NCBI RefSeq assembly: GCF_009746585.1 | Contig: NZ_WRPO01000006.1 | Location: forward strand, 186,001-250,000 | DNA from: Novosphingobium aquimarinum | GTDB lineage: Bacteria > Pseudomonadota > Alphaproteobacteria > Sphingomonadales > Sphingomonadaceae | Direction: 5' to 3' | Length of the DNA: 64,000 nt | Shown here: positions 1 through 8,731 of the stretch, piece by piece | Layout of the letters: each line of letters opens with the position of its first letter | Numbering within the stretch: position 1 is the stretch's first letter | The notes under the pieces: generated by a model | What the model saw: the letters and a program-made list of their open reading frames with translations, nothing else | What the model was told of the DNA's origin: nothing | The model's database searches: none | Made by a program: the position numbers and the translations under genes

Positions 1-1597
1 AGTCCTGCGTCTCCTTGTCGAGCACGATCAACTGCTCGCCATGGTGCTTGCCAGTCTCGCGCTCGAACAGCGCGACTTTCAGCGGGATCGGCATCGGCTG
101 CTTTTCGGGCTGGCCGGGCGTCGGCGGGACAGTCTGCGTCAGCCGCAGCGTCGCGAAGTTGTTCTCGTGGATCAGCTTTGCCGTGACTTGCGGCGTGCCG
201 GCTTGCGAATACCACAGGCGGAACTGCTCGAGATCGATCTCGGCGCCGTCCTCGATCGCCTTGACGAAGTTCTCGCACGTCGCGGCCTCACCGTCATGGC
301 GCTCGAAATAGAGATCGGTGCCCGCACGGAACCGCTCCTCGCCCACCATGGTGCGCATCATGCGGATCACTTCGGCGCCCTTGTTGTAGACCGTCGAGGT
401 GTAGAAGTTCGAGATTTCCTGGTAGGAATCGGGGCGGATCGGATGCGCCAGCGGGCCGGAATCCTCCGGGTACTGCGCCGCGCGCAAGATGCGCACGTCT
501 TCGATCCGCTTGACCGCCGCGCTGCCCATGTCGGCGCTGAACAGCTGATCGCGCAGCACGGTGAAGCCTTCCTTGAGGCTGAGCTGGAACCAGTCGCGGC
601 AGGTCACGCGGTTGCCCGACCAGTTGTGGAAATATTCGTGGCCGATCACGCCTTCGATGCCATCGTAGTCGGCGTCGGTCGCGGTTTCGGGGTCGGCCAG
701 CACGTAGCGCGTGTTGAAGACGTTGAGCCCCTTGTTCTCCATCGCGCCCATGTTGAAGTCGGAGACGGCGACGATGTTGAACAAGTCGAGATCGTATTCG
801 CGGCCGAAGGTCTCCTCATCCCACTTCATCGAGGCCTTGAGCGAGGCCATCGCGTGCTCGGTGCGCGCCTCGTCGCCCGGGCGGACATAGATGTTGAGCG
901 CGACTTCGCGGCCCGACATCGTGGTGAAGCTGTCCGAATTGGCGACCAGATCGCCGGCGACGAGCGCGAACAAGTACGAAGGCTTGGGCCAGGGATCGTG
1001 CCACTCGGCCCAGTGCGTGCCGTCCGCGCCGTCACCGCTGTCAGTGCAATTGCCGTTCGACAAGAGGATCGGGAACGTCTGCTTGTCGCCTTCCATCCGC
1101 ACGGTGAACGTCGAAAGCACGTCGGGCCGATCGGGGAAGAAGGTGATGCGGCGGAAGCCTTCCGCCTCGCACTGCGTGCACAGCATGCCGCCCGAGGCAT
1201 AGAGCCCCATCAGCTGACTGTTGGCAGCGGGATTGACCGCGGTTTCGATTTCGACCTCGTGCGCCTCGCCCGGCAGATCGATCAGGAGATCGGAGCCGTC
1301 GAGCCGCCAGTCGTTCACAGCGCTGCCATCGAGGCTGACCGAGACCGGCGTCAGATTGTCGCCATTGAGCCGCAAGGTCGTGCTGCCATTGCCATCGGGA
1401 TTGCGGCGCACCGCAAGCTTCGAGCGAACGCGGGTGTCGTCGAGGCCGAGCGCGAAATCGAGCGCGATCTCTGGAACCAGCCACGCGGGCGGCAGGTAAT
1501 CCTCGCGACGAATGACCGGCGGCGCCTGCGGCGGCGGCGCAGCATCGGCGAGTTGGGGGCTGGCGGCGGGCTCTGACGGTCTGCTGGCGATATCCAT
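1..1597 (-). CDS. pepN: Aminopeptidase N, M1 family (C-terminus outside window)
   Basis: Zinc metallopeptidase that removes N-terminal residues from peptides in the cytoplasm. The minus-strand frame is open from an ATG at 1597 to the window edge, giving about 532 N-terminal residues of a protein usually near 870. The substrate-binding GAMEN motif lies at residues 284-288 (followed by KGLNVFN) and the zinc motif HEYFH at 320-324, continuing as NWSGNRVTCRD. A later KGAEVIRMM segment also fits the PepN family. The N-terminus is a proline-rich stretch of about 25 residues before the conserved REDYLPPAWLV. The gene is divergent from the SDR gene at 1675, with a 77-bp shared upstream region. Identity is secure; only the missing C-terminus limits the entry. 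Confidence 0.95.
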   Translation of the reverse strand, partial: MDIASRPSEPAASPQLADAAPPPQAPPVIRREDYLPPAWLVPEIALDFALGLDDTRVRSKLAVRRNPDGNGSTTLRLNGDNLTPVSVSLDGSAVNDWRLDGSDLLIDLPGEAHEVEIETAVNPAANSQLMGLYASGGMLCTQCEAEGFRRITFFPDRPDVLSTFTVRMEGDKQTFPILLSNGNCTDSGDGADGTHWAEWHDPWPKPSYLFALVAGDLVANSDSFTTMSGREVALNIYVRPGDEARTEHAMASLKASMKWDEETFGREYDLDLFNIVAVSDFNMGAMENKGLNVFNTRYVLADPETATDADYDGIEGVIGHEYFHNWSGNRVTCRDWFQLSLKEGFTVLRDQLFSADMGSAAVKRIEDVRILRAAQYPEDSGPLAHPIRPDSYQEISNFYTSTVYNKGAEVIRMMRTMVGEERFRAGTDLYFERHDGEAATCENFVKAIEDGAEIDLEQFRLWYSQAGTPQVTAKLIHENNFATLRLTQTVPPTPGQPEKQPMPIPLKVALFERETGKHHGEQLIVLDKETQD

Positions 1598-1674
1598 TGC
1601 GGCTAATTAGGCTCTCGCGCCGCGAATGAAAGGGACCTTTCGCGACGAGCGGCATTCGCGCTAGGACGGGCGAC

Positions 1675-2508
1675 ATGCCACGCATGTTCATCTTCGGCCT
1701 GGGATACACGGCCCAGAATATCAACCGCGAGCTGGTCGCGCGCGGGTGGGAGGTCGTGTCAACGGGCCGCGAGGGCACGCTCTCGTTCGACGATGGCGAT
1801 ACGGTGAGAATGGCGCTGGCCGATTCGGATCACGTGCTATCGTCAGTGCCGCCGGGCGGCGAAGGGCTGGACCCGGTGCTAGATCGCTATGGCGCAGCAC
1901 TCGCGGGCAAGCCCCTTTCCTACCTCTCCTCGACGGGTGTCTACGGCGACGCCGGCGGGGCCTGGGTCGACGAGCATTCGCCAGTGGGCACGGGCCGCCG
2001 CAGCGCACGTAGCGACGCCGACGCGGCATGGCTCGCAATGGGGGCGCGGGTCTATCGCTTGCCGGGCATCTACGGACCGGGGCGCAGCGTCTTCGAGCGG
2101 ATCGAAGAAGGCAAGGCGCATCGCATCGCCATGCCGGGTCAGGTTTTCAGCCGAGTCCATGTCGCCGACATCACCAGTGGCGTGATCGCGGGGCTGGAGG
2201 CGCCCGCGGGCGCGTACAACCTGGGCGACGACGAACCGTGCAGCCAGAACCGCCTGGTCGAAGAAGCATGCCGCCTACTCGGCGTGGCCCCGCCGCCGAT
2301 GCAGTCGCTCGAGGAGGCCAACCTCTCGCCGATGGCCCGGGGCTTCTATGCCGAGAACCGCCGGGTCGCGAACGGCAAGGCCAAGCGCGTGCTGGGCTGG
2401 CGGCCCGCCTACCCCGACTTCAGAACCGGATTGCGCGCTCTCAGGGCCACGACCAGCCCCACCATCGCCAGCACCGCGCCCGCCACCGACAGCGCGCTCC
2501 AGCGATAG
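1675..2508 (+). CDS. NAD(P)-binding SDR/epimerase-like protein
   Basis: A 277-residue Rossmann-fold protein of the YeeZ-like NAD-dependent epimerase group. The N-terminal FIFGLGYTA (residues 5-13) is a glycine-rich nucleotide loop, and YLSSTGVYGD and YRLPGIYGPGR match the central and late SDR strands. No clear YxxxK pair is visible, so catalytic activity is uncertain. The start is supported by AGGA about 9 bp upstream; a second ATG lies three codons in. The last 100 bp overlap the convergent EamA gene. The family-typical ending is around LGWRPAYPDFRTGLRAL, so the final 30 or so residues are an extension read through the neighbour's 3' end. Substrate unknown. Confidence 0.85.
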   Translation: MPRMFIFGLGYTAQNINRELVARGWEVVSTGREGTLSFDDGDTVRMALADSDHVLSSVPPGGEGLDPVLDRYGAALAGKPLSYLSSTGVYGDAGGAWVDEHSPVGTGRRSARSDADAAWLAMGARVYRLPGIYGPGRSVFERIEEGKAHRIAMPGQVFSRVHVADITSGVIAGLEAPAGAYNLGDDEPCSQNRLVEEACRLLGVAPPPMQSLEEANLSPMARGFYAENRRVANGKAKRVLGWRPAYPDFRTGLRALRATTSPTIASTAPATDSALQR

Positions 2509-3347
2509 CCCTCGAACAGCGTGGAGAGCACCATCGCGATCACCACCACGACCACGCCGTTATAAGCGGCGCGTCCGGCGCCCAATTGCCGGATCAGCGT
2601 GTAATAGAGCGGAAAGGTCACCACCGAGCCGAACAGCGCCAGGAAAACCGTGCCCGCCCAATACTCGGCGCGGACCGGCAGCACCGGCGGCCCGGCCGTC
2701 ATCCACGCAACCGCGAAGTCGATGATCGTGCCGTAAAGCATCGCCCAGGCCAGCAGGCTGACCATCGGCAGCGCCCGGCCCGTCTCGTTCGCCTGCATCA
2801 CGTTGGACAGCGATGCGCAGAGCATCGCGATCACTCCGAACACGATCCCGAGCCAGACATCGCCGCCCAGCGGCGCCGTGCGCGCCTCGTGCACCAGCAG
2901 CAGCGCCAGTCCGCCGATCGCGATGGCGCTACCGAGTGCGAATCGGCGCGTAATAGGCTGGCCCAGCACGAAGCGGCCGAGAATAGCGTTGGGCACCAGC
3001 AGCAGCCCGATCATCAGCGCGACGATCCCCGAGGTGAGGTGCAGCTCGGCCCGATAGACGAAGTTGAAATTGCCGCAGAACTGCGTCGCGCCCATGAACA
3101 GCGCCAGCGCCTGTCCGTTTCTGCCCAATGCCAGCCGCTTACGAGTCAGGAGCGCGACCAGAAACATCGCCGGCGTCGCCAGCATGAAGCGGTAGGTGAC
3201 CGACCAACTGGCGGGAACGTCGTCGATCTGGTCGGTGATGACGAGCCAGGTCGATCCCCAGATCAGGCAGACGAGGATGAACGGCAGCGCGATGCGCGGC
3301 TGCAGCAAGGTATGCGGCGCTTCGGCCGCGCCGCTTGCGGCGGTCAT
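2409..3347 (-). CDS. DMT-superfamily (EamA) exporter
   Basis: Inner-membrane transporter of 312 residues with about ten hydrophobic helices in two EamA repeats, the usual length for this family. The first repeat begins near IALPFILVCLIWGSTWLVI, with the WGS signature of DMT exporters. The start overlaps the stop of the upstream aldolase gene by 4 bp (ATGA), so the two are probably co-translated, which suggests export of an amino acid or related metabolite. EamA proteins often export amino acids or metabolites, but the substrate cannot be read from the sequence. The 3' end overlaps the convergent SDR gene by 100 bp. Confidence 0.88.
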   Translation of the reverse strand: MTAASGAAEAPHTLLQPRIALPFILVCLIWGSTWLVITDQIDDVPASWSVTYRFMLATPAMFLVALLTRKRLALGRNGQALALFMGATQFCGNFNFVYRAELHLTSGIVALMIGLLLVPNAILGRFVLGQPITRRFALGSAIAIGGLALLLVHEARTAPLGGDVWLGIVFGVIAMLCASLSNVMQANETGRALPMVSLLAWAMLYGTIIDFAVAWMTAGPPVLPVRAEYWAGTVFLALFGSVVTFPLYYTLIRQLGAGRAAYNGVVVVVIAMVLSTLFEGYRWSALSVAGAVLAMVGLVVALRARNPVLKSG

Positions 3348-4345
3348 AGCGCCTCGATCGCGCGGGCGAGAGCGGAGACGTGAGCGTCATCGGCATCCCA
3401 TGCGGTGACGAGACGCGCCGCATCGTTGCCCCAATCGTAGAATTCGAACCCTTCGTGACGCAGCGCGCCGCGCTCGGCCTCGCTCACCGCGAGAAAGATC
3501 TCGTTGGCTTCGACCGGATGCAGCAAGCGTCCGCCTGCCGCTTGCGCAATGGCTTGTGCGGCGGCGTTGGCGGCGCGCGCGTTCTCGAGCCAGAGGTCGT
3601 CCTCGAGCATGGCCAGGATCTGTGCCGCGAGGAACCGGCCCTTGGACTGGAGGTGCCCGGCACGCTTGCGTCGATAGCGTACGACCTGCGCCATGGCCGG
3701 ATCGAAGAATACGATGGCTTCCGCCCCCAGCCCGCCGTTCTTGACGAAACCGAAGCTCAGCGCATCCGCGCCCGTCGCCGCTTCTGCGGGCGCACAGCCG
3801 AGATGCGCGACGGCATTGGCGAAGCGCGCCCCATCGATGTGCAGGCCCAATCCGCGCGACTTTGCCATCTGAGCGATCGCGGCCAGCTCATCCGGCCGAT
3901 AGACGCAGCCGTATTCGCTCGCCTGCGTGATCGAAACCGCGTGGGGCTGAACCTGGTGCACGTCGTCGCGGATCGGATCGACCACGGCGGCGATGGCCTC
4001 GGGGGTCAGCTTGGCATGATCGCCTTCGGCCAAGAGCAACTTCGCGCCATGAAGATAGAAGCCGGGCGCCCCGCCCTCGTCCGCTTCGATATGCGCCTCG
4101 CGGTGACACACGACACCGCCATGCGGAGGACACATCGCGGTCAGCGCGAGGCAGTTCGCCGCCGTGCCGGTCGCGACCCAGAGCGCCGCGCACTCGCGCC
4201 CGAACAGCGCGCTGAAGGTGGCGTCGAGCTCCCGGCTGAGGTGATCGTTGTCGTACGGCGAATCCGCCAGGTCCGCGGCGCGCATGGCCTCCCACACGGC
4301 AGGGTGGACGGCGGCGGCATTGTCGGAGAGGAATTTCATGACCAT
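3344..4345 (-). CDS. ltaE: Threonine aldolase / beta-eliminating lyase (PLP)
   Basis: A 333-residue fold-type I PLP enzyme of the low-specificity L-threonine aldolase family, which cleaves L-threonine or allo-threonine to glycine and acetaldehyde. The N-terminus has the family pattern FLSDNAAAVHP. HIDGARFANA at residues 169-178 supplies the Asp and Arg near the cofactor, and Lys202 in SFGFVKNGG is the likely PLP lysine. FVKN is somewhat different from the usual SKGLGAP, so a related lyase specificity is possible. ATG codons at residues 1 and 3 are both plausible starts. It is coupled to the downstream EamA exporter. Confidence 0.85.
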   Translation of the reverse strand: MVMKFLSDNAAAVHPAVWEAMRAADLADSPYDNDHLSRELDATFSALFGRECAALWVATGTAANCLALTAMCPPHGGVVCHREAHIEADEGGAPGFYLHGAKLLLAEGDHAKLTPEAIAAVVDPIRDDVHQVQPHAVSITQASEYGCVYRPDELAAIAQMAKSRGLGLHIDGARFANAVAHLGCAPAEAATGADALSFGFVKNGGLGAEAIVFFDPAMAQVVRYRRKRAGHLQSKGRFLAAQILAMLEDDLWLENARAANAAAQAIAQAAGGRLLHPVEANEIFLAVSEAERGALRHEGFEFYDWGNDAARLVTAWDADDAHVSALARAIEAL

Positions 4346-4413
4346 ATCGCCTGCGAGCGGATGACGCGCAGGTCAAGTGGCGCCACCGCAAGCGAATGCA
4401 AGGAGCCCAGCAT

Positions 4414-4704
4414 ATGGTCGCAGTCACGATCACCAAGCACGACCGCGGTGACGCGGGCGAATACCAGGCGCATGTCGCGGACAGCGATCACATCGGCCGT
4501 CTTACCTGGGTCGAGCAGGACGGTGTGCACATTGCCGACCACACGATCGTGCCCCCCGCCATCGGTGGACAAGGCGTGGCCGGGCAACTGGTCGAAGCGC
4601 TCGTCGCCGATGCGCGCGAGAACCAGTTCAAGATCAGGCCGATGTGCAGCTACGTCGTTGCGGCGTTCGACAAGCATCCCGAATGGAGCGACGTCAAGGC
4701 CTGA
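4414..4704 (+). CDS. Small GNAT-like N-acetyltransferase (YjdJ type)
   Basis: A 96-residue protein of the short N-acetyltransferase group. The core is GRLTW, then a histidine, then VPPAIGGQGVAGQLVEALV, which resembles the V-x-P-x-x-x-G-x-G-x-A acetyl-CoA loop, followed by PMCSYVVAAFDKHPEW, the typical end of this family. AGGAG at 4401-4405, 8 bp before the ATG at 4414, decides the start over the ATG at 4396. It is transcribed alone, divergent from the aldolase gene and convergent with the M20 gene. The acceptor is unknown. Confidence 0.85.
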   Translation: MVAVTITKHDRGDAGEYQAHVADSDHIGRLTWVEQDGVHIADHTIVPPAIGGQGVAGQLVEALVADARENQFKIRPMCSYVVAAFDKHPEWSDVKA

Positions 4705-4721
4705 GCCGACCAGTCCCGTAG

Positions 4722-4742
4722 CCCCGCGCGTGTTCTGCGGGG
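4722..4742. terminator. GC-rich hairpin between convergent genes
   Basis: Six-bp stem CCCCGC/GCGGGG with a nine-base loop, 18 bp after the GNAT stop and 59 bp before the M20 stop. No T-run follows, so it may be only a weak or Rho-assisted terminator. Confidence 0.3.
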
Positions 4743-4800
4743 CAGCGCAGCACGCCCCGCCGCGCCCCCGGATCGGGTCGCGCGCGGGTTCGCCTGCCCC

Positions 4801-6018
4801 TCAGGCAAAACCCCGCGCGAGATATTCTTCGGCGAGCCCGGCCAGATAGGCCGCGCCTTGCGGCATCACCGTCTCGTCCACCATCATCCGAGTCGAGTGA
4901 ATGCCGCAGCAATGCTGCCAGTCCTCGCCTTCGTGGCTGACCCCGAGGAAGAACATCGCGCCGGGCACTTTCTCCAGCACATAGGCGAAGTCTTCCGCGC
5001 CCATGATCGGATCGGCGAGCCGCAGGAACGCCTGCTCGCCGAACATCGCGCGCGCCACGCCCTCCCCGAAATCGACCGCAGCCCCGTCGCAGATCGTTAC
5101 CGGGAAGCCTTCCTGGATGCGGGTCTCTGCGGTCAGCCCATGCGCGCCCGCGACGCCGGCCGCCAGCGACCCAAGCTCCTCGCGCAGCCGCGCGCGGCTT
5201 TCTGGCGAGAGGCTGCGCATCGTGCCGATCATCCGCGCGCTATCGGGGATCACGTTGTGCGCAGTGCCGCTATCGATCTTTGAGACGGTGACGACGACGG
5301 GATCGAACACGCTGAACCGCCGCGCGACCATCGTCTGGACCGCGCCCACGATCTCGCAGGCGACAGGCACCGGATCGAGCGTCTGATGCGGCATCGAGGC
5401 ATGACCGCCGCGCCCCGTGACGACGATCTCGAACTGATCCGCCGCCGCCAGCAAGGGCCCGGCGCGGCCGCCGACCAGGCCGTGCGGCGCATTGGGCATG
5501 ACATGCAGCGCGAAGGCCGCGTCGGGCAGCGGATGGTCCGCATCCTCGCCGCCGAGCAGCCCGTCCTCGAGCATGAACCGCGCGCCGTGATGGCCTTCCT
5601 CGCCGGGCTGGAACATGAAGCGCACTTCACCGCGCAGGCTGTCCTTGCGGCGGCACAGGATCTCGGCCGCGCCCGCCAGCATCGCGGTATGCGCATCGTG
5701 CCCGCAGGCATGCATCACGCCGGGATTGCCCGAGGCGAAGTCGAGCCCGGTCTCCTCGGGCATCGGCAGCGCATCCATGTCGCCGCGCAGCAGCACCGAG
5801 CGGCCCTCTCCGGCATCGCCGCGCAAGGTCGCCACCAGTCCCGTGGTCGAGGATCCCTCGCGCCATTCGAGCGGGAGATGCGCCAGCGCCTCGCGCACTT
5901 TGTCGCGCGTGCGCGGTGTCATCAGGCCAAGCTCGGGGTCGGCATGGATCGCGCGCCGCAAGGCGGTGATCTGCGGGGCGATGGCGCCGGCTTCGGCCAG
6001 CAGCGTCTGGGTCGTCAT
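4801..6018 (-). CDS. M20 family amidohydrolase (hippurate hydrolase-like)
   Basis: A 405-residue metallopeptidase of the M20D aminoacylase/hippuricase group, hydrolysing N-acyl amino acids in the cytoplasm. Visible motifs are HACGHDAHTAML, the metal-binding Cys-Gly-His-Asp segment, then QPGEEGHHGA with its catalytic and metal glutamates, GRGGHASMPHQT in the dimerisation domain, and MGAEDFAYVL near the C-terminus. The frame stays open far upstream into the flippase gene, but ATG 6018 (MTTQTLLAEAG) gives the family's N-terminus. The flippase gene ends 20 bp upstream, so the two are likely cotranscribed. Confidence 0.93.
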   Translation of the reverse strand: MTTQTLLAEAGAIAPQITALRRAIHADPELGLMTPRTRDKVREALAHLPLEWREGSSTTGLVATLRGDAGEGRSVLLRGDMDALPMPEETGLDFASGNPGVMHACGHDAHTAMLAGAAEILCRRKDSLRGEVRFMFQPGEEGHHGARFMLEDGLLGGEDADHPLPDAAFALHVMPNAPHGLVGGRAGPLLAAADQFEIVVTGRGGHASMPHQTLDPVPVACEIVGAVQTMVARRFSVFDPVVVTVSKIDSGTAHNVIPDSARMIGTMRSLSPESRARLREELGSLAAGVAGAHGLTAETRIQEGFPVTICDGAAVDFGEGVARAMFGEQAFLRLADPIMGAEDFAYVLEKVPGAMFFLGVSHEGEDWQHCCGIHSTRMMVDETVMPQGAAYLAGLAEEYLARGFA

Positions 6019-6038
6019 CGCACGATGATGGACCCTGC

Positions 6039-7397
6039 TCAGCCCACTGTCGAGGCATCCGCTTCCGCGATCGTCTCGACCTCGCCGCGTTCCAGGCCGC
6101 GCAAGGTGCGCCACGCCAGAATGCCCATGACGAAGTACGCCGTCGCACTGCCCAGCGCGACGGCCCAGGCTGCCCCGCTGGGGCCGAGCGGGATGAACAG
6201 GATCATGCCCACGGCCAGGGCCGCGACCGAAGCCAGCCGCGCGAAGAGGCTCAAGTGCGCGCGCCCCGTGGAGTGCAGCACCGGCTCGAACGCGACCATG
6301 GCCAGCTGGAAGCTGGCGGCGACCGCGAGCGGCACGAGAATGCTGGCTCCGCCCTCGAACGCCTCGCCGCCGATCAGCCCCAGCAATTGCTCGCCGAGAG
6401 TCAGCGCGATGACGACCACGATCACCCCGGTTCCGGTCGCAAGCAAAGTGGTCTGCAACACCAGCTTGCGAAATTCGTCGGCCTGCGCCGCAACGCGGGC
6501 CCGCGCGACTTCGGCATAGACCGCACGCGTCAGCAGGGTGGAGAGCTTGCCGAGCGCCTGCGTCACTTGCGCGGCAAGGCGGTAAAGGCCTGCGGCGCGC
6601 GTCGAGATGAACGCGCCCACCGCGAGCAGCGGGCCGTTCTTCATCACCGCATCGAGCGATTCGCTGGCATAGGTAACGAGGAAGAAGCGCACGATGCCTT
6701 CGTTCTCGTCGAGCGCCTTGCGCCAGTCGCGCAAGTAGCGGAAGCGAATCGCCTGCGGAGCAAGACGCCTCGCGGTGAACCAGTAAAGCGCCGCCTCGGC
6801 GAGATCGATCGCGGCCCAGGCGAACAGGAATCGCCCGACGGTGGGGCCCATGTGCCAGATCCACAAGGCGGCGAGCAACCGCCCCAGCGGCACGATCGCC
6901 TCGACATAGACCGCGCTGTCGAACCGATGCAGCGCGCGCACGATCCCGGTCGGCGCCGAAACCAGCGACCACAACGAGGCCACCGCGAACCAGAAGGCGA
7001 TGTCGATGTAGTTCGGGTTGAGCGAGAGGGCATCGGCGAACCCGTAGATCGCGATACCGGCAATCGCGCAGCCCAGGATCGCGCCGATCAAGTCGAGGAT
7101 GCCCGCCAGCATCGCCAGGCGCCCGAACTGGTCCCACTGCTGCGCATGGACGTGTTCGCTGCCGTAACGCACCACCACGCGCCAAGTCTGGAAGCCCGCC
7201 AGCGCGACCAGCGCCTGCGCGGTTCCGAAGATCAGCGAAAAGTGGCCGAAGTCCTTGAGGCCCAGCGTGCGGGTGAGGATCGCCAGATAGACGATGCTGC
7301 ACAGCGCGCCGAAGCCCTTCCCGCCCAGCAGCCACGTGGTGTTCTGCAGGATCCGCCTGAGGGGATTCGTCGTGTCGTCTACGCTCTTGGCGGCCAT
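6039..7397 (-). CDS. Polysaccharide flippase-like membrane protein (Wzx/MOP type)
   Basis: A 452-residue inner-membrane protein with about 12 to 14 hydrophobic segments, typical of lipopolysaccharide/oligosaccharide flippases of the MOP superfamily. The N-terminal NTTWLLGGKGFGALCSIVYL and the LGLKDFGHFSLIFG loop are characteristic. ATG 7397 (MAAKSVDDTT) is preferred to an in-frame start 54 bp upstream, because family similarity starts there. It is divergent from the nucleotidyltransferase at 7511, and this pairing suggests surface glycan or glycolipid assembly. The actual lipid-linked cargo is unknown. Confidence 0.85.
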   Translation of the reverse strand: MAAKSVDDTTNPLRRILQNTTWLLGGKGFGALCSIVYLAILTRTLGLKDFGHFSLIFGTAQALVALAGFQTWRVVVRYGSEHVHAQQWDQFGRLAMLAGILDLIGAILGCAIAGIAIYGFADALSLNPNYIDIAFWFAVASLWSLVSAPTGIVRALHRFDSAVYVEAIVPLGRLLAALWIWHMGPTVGRFLFAWAAIDLAEAALYWFTARRLAPQAIRFRYLRDWRKALDENEGIVRFFLVTYASESLDAVMKNGPLLAVGAFISTRAAGLYRLAAQVTQALGKLSTLLTRAVYAEVARARVAAQADEFRKLVLQTTLLATGTGVIVVVIALTLGEQLLGLIGGEAFEGGASILVPLAVAASFQLAMVAFEPVLHSTGRAHLSLFARLASVAALAVGMILFIPLGPSGAAWAVALGSATAYFVMGILAWRTLRGLERGEVETIAEADASTVG

Positions 7398-7510
7398 ACT
7401 GGCGAGGCATTTGGACGAGCCCGCGACGTCTGGCAAGCGCGGTCGCTGCACCGCCGCTTCCCCTGCAACCCAACAGCGGCTAGAGCGCCCGGCTATTCCG
7501 CCATTCCAAG

Positions 7511-8263
7511 ATGACGAAGCGCACCATGATCGAACACGCCATACTCCTGAGCGCCGGCCAAGGCTCGCGCATGCTGCCGCTGACGGCGGAGCGCCCGAAG
7601 TGCCTGATCGACTTTTCCGGGCGCTCGCTGCTCGAATGGCAAGTCGAGATGCTGGCGCGCGGCGGCGTGAAGCGGATCGACGTGGTCACCGGCTTCATGA
7701 CCGACATGGTCGATGCCGTGATCGACCGGATCGACGATCCGCGGGTCACCATCACCACGCGGTTCAATCCATTCTACAAAGTCGCCGACAACCTCGGTTC
7801 GTGCTGGATCGCGCGCGACACGATGGACGGCGATTTCCTGATCCTCAACGGCGACACGCTGGTCTCCGAGCAGATCGTCGCGAAGGTTCAGGCAGGCTCC
7901 GACTGGCCCATCGCGGTGACGGTCGACGTCAAGGACGCCTACGACAGCGACGACATGAAAGTCACGCGCGGCCCCGACGGCCGCCTCGCCCGCATCGGCA
8001 AGACGCTCACCGCCGAGGAAAGCAACGCCGAATCGATCGGCTTCCTCGCCTTCCGCGGCGAAGGCGCCGAGCTGTTCCGCGAAGCCGTGCGCACCGCGAT
8101 GCGCACCCCCGAAGGCGTGCAGCACTGGTACCTCAAGGTCATCGACAGCCTCGCGCCGAGCGGCAAGGTCGGCACCACGTCGATCGAAGGGCTCGACTGG
8201 GCCGAAGTCGATTTCCTGAACGACATCGAGATCGCCACGGCCCTGACCGATCGCTGGGCCTAG
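7511..8263 (+). CDS. Sugar/polyol-phosphate nucleotidyltransferase
   Basis: A 250-residue NTP_transferase-fold enzyme that would join a nucleoside monophosphate to a phosphorylated sugar or polyol. The nucleotide loop is LLSAGQGSRMLPLT followed by ERPKCLIDF (GxGxR...PK), and LILNGDTLV gives the metal-binding Asp. The middle segment NPFYKVADNLGSCWIARD resembles choline-phosphate and inositol-phosphate cytidylyltransferases more than hexose-1-phosphate enzymes. ATG 7526 is an alternative start. It is divergent from the flippase. The CDP-alcohol transferase at 22296 is a conceivable downstream partner because in several organisms the two activities are fused (IPCT/DIPPS), but this is inference. 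Confidence 0.82.
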   Translation: MTKRTMIEHAILLSAGQGSRMLPLTAERPKCLIDFSGRSLLEWQVEMLARGGVKRIDVVTGFMTDMVDAVIDRIDDPRVTITTRFNPFYKVADNLGSCWIARDTMDGDFLILNGDTLVSEQIVAKVQAGSDWPIAVTVDVKDAYDSDDMKVTRGPDGRLARIGKTLTAEESNAESIGFLAFRGEGAELFREAVRTAMRTPEGVQHWYLKVIDSLAPSGKVGTTSIEGLDWAEVDFLNDIEIATALTDRWA

Positions 8264-8731
8264 CACCGCAAGCGCTGCGCGGAACTTCACGAAGTTCGCC
8301 CAGATAGCGCATGGTAAGTTTGGGCGGAGTCCCTAAGTCTCAGGCGTGCGCCGCAACGCGCGCGGCGGTGGCGATCCGGTTATCCGACGATGAAAAAGAG
8401 CGGACTTGCGCTGCTGGCGAAGCCGGCACACTTTTGACAGACCGCGCCACCGTAGGAAAGAAGGCGCTGTTTGGGCGTGCCAAAGCGGCTGCGGCGCGCC
8501 AGATCGCCCCAGTTCCCGCCCCCGCGTCATCCCGGCCCTGAGCCGGGATCCCGCTCCTTTCAAAGACCGAGACAAATATAAGCGAGACCCCGGATCAAGT
8601 CCGGGGTAACGGCGGCTTTCGGGGATGCGTTTAACGATCGCGAATGTCGCGAAAGTCGTGGCAAGCGGACATTCCTAACTTTAACGATATCTCGCAAAGG
8701 CAGTGATTCGCATTTCAAACTTAGTCAGTCC
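8264..8731. other. Intergenic region with REP pair and GC transition
   Basis: This 468-bp stretch holds no convincing gene. It contains an inverted pair of short palindromes (8529-8607) and, from about 8620 onward, marks the change from the GC-rich chromosome to AT-richer sequence. An AAGCGGACATT motif at about 8674-8684 matches one end of the 60-nt repeats found 500 bp further on. Confidence 0.5.
8529..8607. repeat. Inverted pair of REP-like palindromes
   Basis: Two copies of one short palindrome face each other. The first is ATCCCGGC-CCTGA-GCCGGGAT (8529-8549), followed by CCCGCT. The second, read on the plus strand, is ACCCCGGA-TCAAG-TCCGGGGT (8587-8607), preceded by AGCGAG. Reverse-complementing the second gives the same pattern, including flanking GTYAY before the stem and CYCGCT after it. 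The arrangement resembles the BIME units of other proteobacteria. It lies downstream of the nucleotidyltransferase and may also stabilise or terminate its transcript. Confidence 0.7.

Noticed and set aside
41-1576. Long plus-strand open frame of 511 codons at the left edge
   Set aside because: It is the antisense shadow of pepN: the minus strand shows GAMEN and HEYFH in the right order, while the plus frame has only the Arg/Ala/Glu-rich composition of reversed high-GC coding.
2028-3383. Long plus-strand open frame over the SDR and DMT genes
   Set aside because: Very Arg/His/Gln-rich, without domain motifs; it is a shadow of genes on both strands.
4801-7473. A single 890-codon minus-strand gene
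   Set aside because: The upstream part is the flippase gene read in another frame; only the part from 6018 matches the M20 family.
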